A stretch of 64,000 bases of DNA, taken from the NCBI GenBank assembly GCA_017461505.1, contig JAFTXV010000007.1, positions 124,001 through 188,000 of the forward strand, in the 5' to 3' direction. The notes beneath the pieces were generated by a model. It searched no databases, was not told where the DNA came from, and worked only from the letters and a program-made list of their open reading frames with translations. This DNA comes from Paludibacteraceae bacterium (GTDB lineage: Bacteria > Bacteroidota > Bacteroidia > Bacteroidales > Paludibacteraceae). Numbering within the stretch: the first letter of the stretch is position 1; each line of letters begins with the position of its first letter. The translations under genes and the position numbers were made by a program. Of this stretch, positions 1 to 7,734 are shown in pieces.

Positions 1-630
1 CCTTCCTTCCCCTTCCTTTGCCTACTAGTCAGTGGCGGAAATAGTCAGATTGTATTGGTCAAATCTCACCGCGAGATGGAGATAGTGGGTCAGACAATAG
101 ATGATGCAGCAGGGGAAGCGTTTGACAAGTGTGCGAAGATTATGGGACTTCCCTACCCTGGTGGTCCATGGATTGACCGATTAGCTAAAGAAGGAAATGC
201 CGAAGCGTTCCAATTTGCTAAACCCAATATTCCGGGCTATAACTACTCCTTCTCGGGTCTCAAAACGTCCTTCCTATATTTTCTCCGCGACAACCTCAAA
301 GAGAACGAGAACTTCATCGAGGAGAACAAAGCCGACCTTTGTGCATCCTTGCAAAAAACGGTCATCGACATCCTCATCAACAAACTCAAACGCGCTGCCA
401 AGGATCTCAAAATCAATGAGATTGCCGTAGCAGGTGGTGTAAGTGCAAACAGTGGTTTGCGTGATGCATTGATTGATTTGGGTCGTCGTCATCGTTGGAA
501 GGTGCATATTCCTCCTTTTGCTTATACCACCGACAACGCGGCGATGGTATGCCAAGCGGGCTACTTCAAATTCCTTGATGGCGAGTTCTGTCCAATGGAT
601 GCAGCCCCTTACGCCAAGACCAAGATTTAG
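1..630 (+). CDS. tsaD: tRNA N6-threonylcarbamoyladenosine transferase TsaD, 3' part
   Basis: Reading is open from base 1 in frame 1, so the gene begins before the window and only the C-terminal 209 residues are seen. TsaD transfers the threonylcarbamoyl group from threonylcarbamoyl-AMP to A37 of ANN-decoding tRNAs, in the cytoplasm. Family sequence is clear: LVSGGNSQIVLV at the very start, then IGQTIDDAAGEAFDKCAK, the YPGGP block, and AVAGGVSANSGLR near the end. The TTG at 55 is an internal leucine, not a start. The gene ends at 630 and the exosortase-like gene begins 20 bp later. A separate tsaC-like gene, which makes the TsaD substrate, lies at 34231. Identity is secure from the motifs. Confidence 0.95.
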   Translation, partial: PSFPFLCLLVSGGNSQIVLVKSHREMEIVGQTIDDAAGEAFDKCAKIMGLPYPGGPWIDRLAKEGNAEAFQFAKPNIPGYNYSFSGLKTSFLYFLRDNLKENENFIEENKADLCASLQKTVIDILINKLKRAAKDLKINEIAVAGGVSANSGLRDALIDLGRRHRWKVHIPPFAYTTDNAAMVCQAGYFKFLDGEFCPMDAAPYAKTKI

Positions 631-635
631 GTAAT

Positions 636-674
636 GAACCACGTTGAACCATGTTGAACAATCTTGAACATATC
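636..674. repeat. four degenerate 10-bp tandem units
   Basis: Units GAACCACGTT, GAACCATGTT, GAACAATCTT and GAACATATC follow each other without gaps. The array fills the tsaD to exosortase spacer and supplies the start codon and first codons of the next gene. Confidence 0.75.
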
Positions 675-1217
675 AAAGAAACTCTCCGTCCTTACATCGA
701 CATTATTTTATTCGTCGTGGCATTGCTCGCTGCCAATTATTTCTGGAAGTTCACCGTATTGGGAGATGAAGATGGTATACAAGTAACATGGTTTGGAATG
801 GATATCACTCGACCATTTGATGCGATGTCAGAGCATATCAGCAGCGTGGTATATTGGTTGCTTTCATTGACCAATGACCATGTCTATTTCTTCGAACCCA
901 ATCTCATACATTTCGAGACAGGCACAGGCACGCGCATCGTGTGGGGATGTACAGGATTGAAGCAATCATTTATCTGGATTATCATCATGTTAGTCGCACG
1001 TGGTAGTTGGAAGCACAAGTTGTGGTTCATCCCCCTTGGCCTTGTGTGCGCTTACCTATTCAATATACTGCGTATCACCCTTATTGCTATGGCCATTGAG
1101 CATCACCCCGGGTGGTTTGAGTTCTTGCATGAGTATCTCTTCAAGTACCTCTTCTATGGCATGCTCTTTTGCCTCTGGCTCTGGTGGACACACCGCATAG
1201 CAAAAACAACCCCTTAA
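651..1217 (+). CDS. archaeosortase/exosortase family membrane protease
   Basis: A 188-residue polytopic membrane protein with the exosortase catalytic signature: Cys100 in VWGCTGLKQ, Arg141 in FNILRIT and His160 in FLHEYLFKYLFY. In this family the Cys-Arg-His triad lies in or near membrane segments and processes C-terminally tripartite-tagged proteins, as in PEP-CTERM systems. Length is close to the short Bacteroidota forms such as XrtF and XrtN, but I cannot assign a subfamily. It follows tsaD by 20 bp and may be co-transcribed with it; no candidate substrate with a PEP-CTERM-like tail is visible in the window. ATG 651 is used because the N-terminal helix (about residues 15-35) follows it at a normal distance. 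Confidence 0.8.
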   Translation: MLNNLEHIKETLRPYIDIILFVVALLAANYFWKFTVLGDEDGIQVTWFGMDITRPFDAMSEHISSVVYWLLSLTNDHVYFFEPNLIHFETGTGTRIVWGCTGLKQSFIWIIIMLVARGSWKHKLWFIPLGLVCAYLFNILRITLIAMAIEHHPGWFEFLHEYLFKYLFYGMLFCLWLWWTHRIAKTTP

Positions 1218-1242
1218 AACTTTTAGAACTCTTAAAACATTT
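1216..1242. repeat. three degenerate 9-bp tandem units
   Basis: AAAACTTTT, AGAACTCTT and AAAACATTT are contiguous and overlap the stop region of the exosortase gene. They make up about half of the spacer to tnaA. Confidence 0.6.
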
Positions 1243-1265
1243 TTAACCTTATAAACAACAAAACC

Positions 1266-2645
1266 ATGGAATTACCTTTTGCTGAATCGTGGAAAATCAA
1301 GATGGTAGAGCCCATCCGCAAATCCACACGCGCAGAGCGCGAACAATGGCTCAAAGAAGCTAAAAACAACATCTTTATGCTCCGCAGCGAGCAAGTTTAC
1401 ATCGACCTTCTCACCGACTCTGGTACAGGCGCTATGTCTGACCGCCAATGGGCTGCCCTCATGCTCGGCGACGAGAGTTATTCGGGTAGCAAGTCTTTCT
1501 TCGAGCTCAAAGACACCATCACCCGCATCACAGGTTTTAACTATGTTATCCCTACCCACCAAGGTCGTGCAGCAGAGAACGTACTCTTCTCTCACCTCGT
1601 AAAAGAAGGTCAAATCATCCCTGGCAATGCCCACTTCGACACCACCAAAGGTCATATTGAGGCACGCCGTGCACACGCTATTGACGTGACCATCAAAGAG
1701 GCGAAGGACACCCAACTCGAAATCCCATTCAAGGGTAACGTGGACCTCGTTTACCTCGAGCAACTCCTCAAGGACAACCCAGGCAATATCCCATTCATGG
1801 TACTCACCGTCACCAACAACACCGTTGGTGGACAACCTGTTTCCATGAAGAATATCCGCGAAACATGCGAACTCTGCCATCGTTATGGCGTACCTGTAAA
1901 CATGGACTCTGCTCGCTTCGCCGAGAATGCCTACTTCATCAAGACCCGCGAGGAGGGCTATGCCGACAAGACCATCCAGGAGATCGCCCGCGAGATGTTC
2001 TCTTATGCTGACAGCATGACCATGTCCGCCAAGAAAGACGGTATCGTCAATATGGGTGGCTTCATCGCTACCAACCGCGAGGACTGGTACGAGGGCTGCA
2101 AACGCTACTGTATCCCTTACGAGGGCTTCATCACCTATGGTGGTATGAACGGCCGTGACATGGCTGCTTTGGCTGTCGGTCTCGAGGAGAACACCCAGTT
2201 CGACATGCTTCATACCCGTATCCACCAAGTGGAATACTTGGCTCAGTTGCTCGACGAATACGGCATCCCATACCAACGTCCTGCGGGTGGCCACGCCATC
2301 TTCGTGGACGCAGATAAGGTCTTGACCCATGTGCCAATCGAGGAGTTCCCTGCGCAAACACTCACTTGCGAGCTCTACCTCGAAGCAGGTATCCGTGCTT
2401 GCGAGATTGGCTATATCTTGGCAGACCGCGACCCTGAGACCCGCGAGAACCGCTTCTCCGGCTTGGATCTTGTACGTCTCTGTATCCCTCGCCGTGTTTA
2501 TACCGACAACCACATGAAGGTGATCGCCGCTGCGCTCAAGAACGTCTATGACCGCCGTGAGACCATCACCCGTGGCTTGGCAATCACCAAGGAGGCACCT
2601 CTCATGCGCCACTTCACCGTAGAGTTGGAAAGACTCGGAGAATAA
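1266..2645 (+). CDS. tnaA: tryptophanase (tryptophan indole-lyase)
   Basis: A 459-residue PLP beta-eliminating lyase that cleaves L-tryptophan to indole, pyruvate and ammonia. The PLP lysine is Lys257 in SAKKD. Tryptophanase and tyrosine phenol-lyase are close relatives, so I compared remembered specificity positions. This protein has Asp125 in FDTT (Thr in tyrosine phenol-lyase), Ile381 in CEIG where tyrosine phenol-lyase has the phenol-binding Arg381, and His449 in MRHFT where tyrosine phenol-lyase has Phe448. All three match tryptophanase. The overall sequence looks like the shorter Bacteroidota form. No TnaC-like leader peptide or tryptophan permease is adjacent, and the spacer to the upstream gene is only 48 bp. 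Confidence 0.93.
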   Translation: MELPFAESWKIKMVEPIRKSTRAEREQWLKEAKNNIFMLRSEQVYIDLLTDSGTGAMSDRQWAALMLGDESYSGSKSFFELKDTITRITGFNYVIPTHQGRAAENVLFSHLVKEGQIIPGNAHFDTTKGHIEARRAHAIDVTIKEAKDTQLEIPFKGNVDLVYLEQLLKDNPGNIPFMVLTVTNNTVGGQPVSMKNIRETCELCHRYGVPVNMDSARFAENAYFIKTREEGYADKTIQEIAREMFSYADSMTMSAKKDGIVNMGGFIATNREDWYEGCKRYCIPYEGFITYGGMNGRDMAALAVGLEENTQFDMLHTRIHQVEYLAQLLDEYGIPYQRPAGGHAIFVDADKVLTHVPIEEFPAQTLTCELYLEAGIRACEIGYILADRDPETRENRFSGLDLVRLCIPRRVYTDNHMKVIAAALKNVYDRRETITRGLAITKEAPLMRHFTVELERLGE

Positions 2646-2656
2646 ATTTAGAGAAC

Positions 2657-2694
2657 GCGCCTTTGGCGCTACAGATTAGTGTTTAGCGGTTAGC
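2657..2694. repeat. hairpin unit plus three 7-bp units
   Basis: GCGCC-TTT-GGCGC followed by TACAG forms a mini-hairpin of the same type as the array at 16836. It runs into three heptamers, GATTAGT, GTTTAGC and GGTTAGC, which overlap the stop codon of the DUF454 gene on the minus strand. Confidence 0.65.
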
Positions 2695-3045
2695 TTTCGG
2701 CACAACAAAGCCGACGACGACGCAACCTATTACACCCGCTACCCAGACGATGATTCGGATGGGTAGTGTTTTTATAAAGAAGATAGTAGAAATAGCTACC
2801 ATCGTAGCCATCAGTAGAATAATATATATGCGCTTGCGCAGGGGCAAGCCACCTTTATCGCGATACTCACGGATATACTTGCCCAAAAACGACTGCAACA
2901 GCCACGCCTGTAAACGAGGCGAACTGCGATAAAAACACCAAGATGCCAACAGCACAAAAGGTGTTGTTGGCAATCCTGGTACAAATATGCCTATCGTGCC
3001 TAGCACGACGGCTATACATCCTAAAATAATGTAGAATGCACGCAT
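2683..3045 (-). CDS. DUF454 (YbaN family) inner membrane protein
   Basis: A 120-residue protein with the DUF454/YbaN pattern: an N-terminal membrane segment, VPGLPTTPFVLLASWCFYRSSPR, LGKYIREYRDKGG, then two more helices at about residues 72-91 and 97-115. The family has no established biochemical role. Its start codon overlaps the TAA stop of the cysteine-rich lipoprotein gene by one base (TAATG), so the two are very probably translationally coupled and share the promoter at 3380-3410. The 3' end overlaps a heptamer repeat and converges with tnaA. Confidence 0.88.
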   Translation of the reverse strand: MRAFYIILGCIAVVLGTIGIFVPGLPTTPFVLLASWCFYRSSPRLQAWLLQSFLGKYIREYRDKGGLPLRKRIYIILLMATMVAISTIFFIKTLPIRIIVWVAGVIGCVVVGFVVPKANR

Positions 3046-3281
3046 TACTCAGCTACTTGAGCTGGGCATTCAGCCTTAGCAGCGCAGCAGCTATCAGCTT
3101 TCTCGCATGGAGTAGTGCAAGCAGCCTTCTCTGCGCAGCAACTATCAGTTTTGCAGCACTTCTTCTCTACACACTCAGTCTTAGGGCAGCACTCTTTAGC
3201 GCACTCACCCTTGTCTGCCTTCTTGCAGCAGCAGCTCATAGCACACAATGCTACGGCAGCGATTAACAAAATCTTTTTCAT
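3045..3281 (-). CDS. cysteine-rich small lipoprotein
   Basis: A 78-residue protein of which 17 residues are cysteine. Residues 1-16 form a signal peptide ending in AMS before Cys17, so a lipid-anchored mature protein starting CCCKK is likely. The mature part has irregular copies of a KADSCCAAKAEC-like unit, with CC pairs at 27-28, 40-41, 45-46 and 58-59 and single cysteines between them, spaced by Lys, Glu, Ala and Thr. This suggests metal binding or a disulfide-rich envelope protein, but I do not recognise a named family. It has its own promoter and is first in a two-gene unit with the DUF454 gene. It could only be an artefact if it were the antisense of something else, and no plus gene competes here. 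Confidence 0.75.
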   Translation of the reverse strand: MKKILLIAAVALCAMSCCCKKADKGECAKECCPKTECVEKKCCKTDSCCAEKAACTTPCEKADSCCAAKAECPAQVAE

Positions 3282-3320
3282 ACGACTTAAAAGTTTTAAT
3301 AGTTTTTAAAGGTTCATTTT

Positions 3321-3356
3321 AGAAGTTCTAAAGGTCCTAGAAATTCTAAAAGTTTA
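3321..3356. repeat. four degenerate 9-bp tandem units
   Basis: AGAAGTTCT, AAAGGTCCT, AGAAATTCT and AAAAGTTTA are contiguous in the leader region upstream of the cysteine-rich lipoprotein. Related AGTTTTTAA-like words precede them from about 3290. Confidence 0.6.
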
Positions 3357-3379
3357 ATTATTGATTTACAAAATCGGTG

Positions 3380-3410
3380 CAAAAGTAACATAAATTTTGG
3401 AAATATGCAA
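3380..3410 (-). promoter_or_regulatory. promoter for cysteine-rich lipoprotein operon
   Basis: On the minus strand TTG (3410-3408) is followed by 20 bp and TACTTTTG (3387-3380), the Bacteroidota sigma-ABfr pattern. It overlaps the divergent promoter of the PASTA gene. Confidence 0.7.
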
Positions 3411-3427
3411 AAAAAATTGTAATTTTG
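3397..3427 (+). promoter_or_regulatory. promoter for PASTA-rluD-porX operon
   Basis: TTG at 3397-3399, a 20-bp spacer and TAATTTTG at 3420-3427 match the Bacteroidota -33/-7 consensus. It lies about 35 bp upstream of ATG 3466 and interleaves with the opposite promoter. Confidence 0.75.
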
Positions 3428-3465
3428 CACAAAATTTGGTATTTTTCGTATAATAGACACTAATT

Positions 3466-4287
3466 ATGGCAAAAAAAACAAACTGGATGAATAGTAATGG
3501 GGGATTTGTACTCATTAATACGATAATAGCCGTGGTGGTAGTCATAGTCGTGGTATTGACCGTCATCTTGTCCCTGAGGCACTATACCCAACATGGAGAA
3601 GAAGTGGTGGTGCCTAGTATCACAAGTCTGTACTTAGAAGAAGCAAACATTGTAGCTGCCTCGGAAGGACTAAAAATAGAAGTGATCGACTCCACCTATT
3701 CTAAGAAGACGGAACTCGGCACTATCGTAGAACAAAACCCTAAAGCGGGCGCAAAAGTGAAAAATGGACGCACCATCTACGTGATACAAAACGCACGTTT
3801 CCGCCGCCCTATATTCCTACCAGAGTTACATGACCTAAGTGTGCGACAAGCCGAACGCACTATCAAAGGGTTAGGGCTGAACGTCGCAGAGATAATCTAT
3901 GAGCCTTCCATGTACAAAGACATTGTGTTGGACGTGCGACAAAATGATAGTTCGTTGGTAGCAGGCAGTCGTTTAGAAGAAGGTGTAAGTTTAACATTGG
4001 TTGTAGGAAAAGGACAAGGTACAGCCGAGGTAAATGTACCATCGGTGATAGGCAAATCGCTGCACGATGCACGTTCATGGCTACTCGGAAACATGCTAAC
4101 TATCGGTGTGGTAGAATATGATAGTATTCCGACGGAAGAGACACAATCTGCTTATGTAGTGTTTAGTCAGTCGCCCGAGAGTGGCACAGTAGTTGTAGAG
4201 GGTACTAGTGTGAATCTGAAGTTGTCAATGGATATTGAGAAGACTATCACAGCAGATAATGAACAGAGCGAAGAGGATTTCTTTTAG
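3466..4287 (+). CDS. membrane-anchored three-PASTA-domain protein
   Basis: A 273-residue protein with a short cytoplasmic N-terminus, one membrane helix (about residues 14-37) and an extracytoplasmic part of three PASTA repeats. The repeats begin at VVVPSITSL, FLPELHDLS and VNVPSVIGKS, each ending in a strand such as GRTIYVIQN or LTLVVGKG. PASTA modules bind muropeptides or lipid II stems in kinases and PBPs, but here no kinase or transpeptidase domain is present, as is common for the Bacteroidota single-pass form. It ends three bases before the start of the rluD gene, the first of a tightly packed operon. The acidic tail EQSEEDFF is unstructured. Confidence 0.9.
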   Translation: MAKKTNWMNSNGGFVLINTIIAVVVVIVVVLTVILSLRHYTQHGEEVVVPSITSLYLEEANIVAASEGLKIEVIDSTYSKKTELGTIVEQNPKAGAKVKNGRTIYVIQNARFRRPIFLPELHDLSVRQAERTIKGLGLNVAEIIYEPSMYKDIVLDVRQNDSSLVAGSRLEEGVSLTLVVGKGQGTAEVNVPSVIGKSLHDARSWLLGNMLTIGVVEYDSIPTEETQSAYVVFSQSPESGTVVVEGTSVNLKLSMDIEKTITADNEQSEEDFF

Positions 4288-4290
4288 TGC

Positions 4291-5331
4291 ATGAACGAAG
4301 ATATATTGGAAATAGATCAGCAGGAAGAAGTGTGGGAGCGTTGGCGTAGTCAGGCAGATAAAGGTCAGACACCGCAGCGTGTGGATAAGTATCTGGCAGA
4401 GCATATGCCAGGCACTTCTCGTAACCGCATCCAAAACGCTGCCGATGCAGGACATGTGTGGGTAAATGGCAAACCTGTGAGTAGTAATTATAAGGTTAAA
4501 CCATTAGATATCATACAAGTACTGCTTGACCATGAGCCACATGACTACACCATTCACCCCGAAGACATACCGCTGAATGTGGTGTATGAAGATGATGATG
4601 TATTGGTTATCAATAAGCCTGCAGGTATGGTAGTGCATCCTGGACATGGAAACTACGAGCATACACTACTGAATGCCCTAGCATACTACTTTCAAGACCA
4701 ATTGGACATCAATGATCCAAACATCGGGTTAGTGCACCGCATAGACAAGGACACAAGCGGCTTGCTATTAATCGCCAAGACACCCGAAGCTAAGACTGAG
4801 TTGGGTAAGCAATTCTTTGACCATACTACCGAACGCACTTATAATGCACTCGTATGGGGCACATTTGCCGAAGACAGTGGTACAATAGAGGGAGCGTTGG
4901 CACGGGATAATCGAGACAGAACGATATACCGCATTTGGGATTTGGAAGAGAACCCCAACGCGAAAGAAGCCATTACTCACTGGCGTGTTTTAGAGCGCTA
5001 TCCATATGTAACACTGGTGGAATGTAGGTTGGAAACAGGGCGTACACACCAAATACGCGTACATATGAAATCAATAGGACATCCTCTGTTTGCAGATGAG
5101 AAATATGGTGGAATGGAAGTACTAAAAGGATTGCCTACACAGAAATACAAACAATATATTCACAACTGCTTTGAGTTATGTCCTCGCCAAGTGTTGCATG
5201 CGAAGACTTTGGGCTTTACTCACCCACGCACAGGCGAGAGGATGCAGTTTGATAGCGAATGGGCAGAAGATATGTTAAACCTAATCAATAAATGGAGAAA
5301 CTATGAACCGAATACTTTGGGCGGACGATGA
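4291..5331 (+). CDS. rluD: RluD-family 23S rRNA pseudouridine synthase
   Basis: A 346-residue enzyme with an N-terminal S4 RNA-binding domain (about residues 27-88, including RVDKYLAEHMPGTSRNRIQNA) and an RluA-type catalytic domain. The active site HRIDKDTSG is present, with Asp152 the catalytic aspartate. RluD isomerises U1911, U1915 and U1917 of helix 69 in E. coli; the S4 domain and length favour that assignment over RluA. Other family blocks are VINKPAGMVVHPG and the C-terminal ETGRTHQIRVHM. It starts 3 bp after the PASTA gene and its last 29 bases overlap the porX-like gene in another frame, so all three are co-translated. Confidence 0.92.
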   Translation: MNEDILEIDQQEEVWERWRSQADKGQTPQRVDKYLAEHMPGTSRNRIQNAADAGHVWVNGKPVSSNYKVKPLDIIQVLLDHEPHDYTIHPEDIPLNVVYEDDDVLVINKPAGMVVHPGHGNYEHTLLNALAYYFQDQLDINDPNIGLVHRIDKDTSGLLLIAKTPEAKTELGKQFFDHTTERTYNALVWGTFAEDSGTIEGALARDNRDRTIYRIWDLEENPNAKEAITHWRVLERYPYVTLVECRLETGRTHQIRVHMKSIGHPLFADEKYGGMEVLKGLPTQKYKQYIHNCFELCPRQVLHAKTLGFTHPRTGERMQFDSEWAEDMLNLINKWRNYEPNTLGGR

Positions 5332-6841
5332 GATACATCTGCTGAAGCCGTACATTATTTATCTACAAGAGAAGGGATACGAAGTAATCCCCGTGAACAA
5401 CGGACAAGATGCTATAGACGTCTGTCAAGAACAGCCATTTGACATTGTCTTTTTGGACGAGAACATGCCTGGTTTGTCAGGTTTGGAGGCGCTGCAAGAG
5501 ATAAAAGCATTGTGCCCCACCCTGCCCGTGGTGATGATTACAAAGTCAGAAGAGGAGCATATCATGGAGCAGGCTATTGGACAAAAGATTGCCGACTACC
5601 TCATCAAACCTGTCAATCCAAGTCAGATATTGCTGTGTTTGAAGAAGCATATTCACCAACGCGAGATTGTGGAGGAACATACCAACACAAGTTATCGTCA
5701 AGAGTTCTCCGACATCACCTATATGATTGACACTGCGAGTACAATGGAAGAGTGGATGGCAATAGAACGGACACTGACACGTTGGGAGTTGGAATTGGAG
5801 AATGTGGAATCTGCAATGCACGATATGCTGCGTATGCAACGAGAGCAAGCCAACAATGCATTTGCCAAGTTCGTGATGAAAAACTACGAGAGTTGGTGGC
5901 TTAATCCTGCTACTCGCCCAGTCATGTCGCAAGACGTAATGAAGAAGTATGTATTCCCACTAGTAGATGAAGGGGAGAAAGTATTTTTTGTGGTGATTGA
6001 CAACTTCCGCTACGATCAATGGAAGGTGATACAACCGCTTCTGTCAGAGTGGTTTACAGTGAAAGAGGAGCAGATGTACACCTCTATACTACCTACTGCC
6101 ACACAGTATGCTCGCAATGCGATTTTCTCGGGTTTGAGTCCGTTGCAGATACAAGAGATGTATCCACACCTGTGGATAGAAGAGGACGAGGAGGAGAGCA
6201 AAAACAACAATGAAGAAGCACTGATACAGACACAGCTTGACCGTTTCCGCAAACGCTTTGGTTATACTTATTATAAGGTAAACGAGAGCGACTTCTGCGA
6301 AAAGATAACCAAACAATTTAAGGGCTTGAAGACACCGCTGAATGTAGTGGTGCTGAACTTTATAGATATGCTCTCCCACTCACGCACCGACAGCAAGATG
6401 ATGCGCGAATTAGCAAACGATGAGGCAGCCTATAGAAGCCTAACACTAAGTTGGTTTAAACACTCACCTACGGCGGAGATGTTTCGCAAGATCGCCGCAT
6501 TAGGCTACAAGGTGGTTCTCACCACGGATCACGGCACCACGCATGTGGATAATGCGGTGCAGATTATTGGCGATAAGAACACCAACACCAATCTGCGCTA
6601 CAAAGTGGGAAAATCGCTGAACTTTCAGTCGAAGAACTGCTTTGAAATCACGCGTCCAAAGCAAGTAGGACTACCCTGTCCGAACGTGAGCAGCAGCTAT
6701 GTATTCTGCACAGGAAATGACTTCTTTGCATACCCTAATAATTTTAATTATTACGCACAATTCTATCGCAATACCTTCCAACATGGCGGTATATCATTGG
6801 AGGAGATGTTGGTGCCAATTATCACACTAGAAGCTAAATGA
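5303..6841 (+). CDS. porX: PorX-like response regulator with PglZ domain
   Basis: A 512-residue two-domain regulator. Residues 1-120 are a receiver domain with acidic pair DDE (8-10), phospho-acceptor Asp52 in FLDENMPG and Lys102 in IKPV. The remainder is a PglZ/alkaline phosphatase superfamily domain, with VVIDNFRYDQW, NFIDMLSHSR and LTTDHGTTH as metal-site blocks. This is the architecture of PorX, the response regulator that works with PorY to control type IX secretion genes in Porphyromonas gingivalis. The start overlaps rluD by 29 bp and the stop overlaps the next ATG by four bases. No PorY kinase is in the window. Assignment rests on domain order and motifs. Confidence 0.9.
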   Translation: MNRILWADDEIHLLKPYIIYLQEKGYEVIPVNNGQDAIDVCQEQPFDIVFLDENMPGLSGLEALQEIKALCPTLPVVMITKSEEEHIMEQAIGQKIADYLIKPVNPSQILLCLKKHIHQREIVEEHTNTSYRQEFSDITYMIDTASTMEEWMAIERTLTRWELELENVESAMHDMLRMQREQANNAFAKFVMKNYESWWLNPATRPVMSQDVMKKYVFPLVDEGEKVFFVVIDNFRYDQWKVIQPLLSEWFTVKEEQMYTSILPTATQYARNAIFSGLSPLQIQEMYPHLWIEEDEEESKNNNEEALIQTQLDRFRKRFGYTYYKVNESDFCEKITKQFKGLKTPLNVVVLNFIDMLSHSRTDSKMMRELANDEAAYRSLTLSWFKHSPTAEMFRKIAALGYKVVLTTDHGTTHVDNAVQIIGDKNTNTNLRYKVGKSLNFQSKNCFEITRPKQVGLPCPNVSSSYVFCTGNDFFAYPNNFNYYAQFYRNTFQHGGISLEEMLVPIITLEAK

Positions 6842-7734
6842 AAAGAGCCTTGCGCGTCATATATGGAGTTGTGATTAGTATACTGGTGCTGATTGTTGTA
6901 TGGGTATGCTGGTCGCTACTATCGCATCGTATGCCATGGCAGAAGCATTGGAAAACAGGACATCAATTGACCGTGGTGACCTACAACACGAATGGTATGC
7001 TAGTGGATAAGAAGTTGGAAGATAAGTTGGCGATGCTAGATTATGTGAAAAAGTTGGATGCCGACATTGTGTGTCTGCAAGAGGTATTGGTGTATAAAAA
7101 TCCTAATCGCTTCACACTACCCGATCTGCGCGAAGCTATGCGCGAATACCCCTACACGTACTACGATTTCAAAGTATATAACAGCCGTCGGCAGTTTGGC
7201 AATGTAGTTTTCTCGCGTTATCCGCTAATCAACAAGCAGACGATACGCTATGAGTCGCAGTCGAATATCAGCAGTCAGTGTGATGTGGTAGTAGGACAGG
7301 ACACACTACGATTAGTAGTGAATCATCTAGAAAGTTTTCGTCTGAACAATAGTGACTTTAGTCTAGATTCGCTAACTGCCAACACCTTGCGCGAGAGTTC
7401 GTTGAACCGCAAGTTGACCTATGCGAGTAGGTTGCGCAGGCAACAAGCCTATTCGGTACGCAAAGCCATCCATCACTCGCCTTATCCTGTGATAGCCGTG
7501 GGCGACTTTAATGCCATACCCCTTTCAGCAGTATATTGGATAATGAATATGGGGTTGCGTGATTGCTATGCAGAAAGTAGCGTAGGACGCTATGGTAGTA
7601 CGTATGAACGGAAAAGAATACATGTGAGGATTGACTATATCTTCACCTCACGCGCACTAAAACCTCTAGCCTGCCGTGTAGGCAAAGAGAGGTATTCGGA
7701 TCACTATCCCGTGATTGCCACTATTGGGTGGTGA
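6838..7734 (+). CDS. membrane-anchored endonuclease/exonuclease/phosphatase family protein
   Basis: A 298-residue protein with an N-terminal helix (about residues 7-29) and an EEP fold facing away from the cytoplasm. Catalytic positions are in place: Asn50 in VTYNTNGM, Glu82 in CLQEV, Asp223 and Asn225 in GDFNA, Asp266 in RIDYIF and His289 in SDHYPV. Related Bacteroidota proteins cluster with PorX or follow rhomboid genes and their substrate (nucleic acid, phosphoinositide or sphingolipid) is not settled. It overlaps porX by four bases (ATGA). It ends immediately before the stop codon of the rhomboid gene on the opposite strand, with no terminator between. Confidence 0.85.
   Translation: MKRALRVIYGVVISILVLIVVWVCWSLLSHRMPWQKHWKTGHQLTVVTYNTNGMLVDKKLEDKLAMLDYVKKLDADIVCLQEVLVYKNPNRFTLPDLREAMREYPYTYYDFKVYNSRRQFGNVVFSRYPLINKQTIRYESQSNISSQCDVVVGQDTLRLVVNHLESFRLNNSDFSLDSLTANTLRESSLNRKLTYASRLRRQQAYSVRKAIHHSPYPVIAVGDFNAIPLSAVYWIMNMGLRDCYAESSVGRYGSTYERKRIHVRIDYIFTSRALKPLACRVGKERYSDHYPVIATIGW

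Noticed and set aside
1272..2612. 446-codon open frame antisense to tnaA
   Set aside because: It mirrors a complete, motif-verified tryptophanase; strong codon bias of tnaA leaves the opposite frame free of stops. No family motif, signal or promoter.
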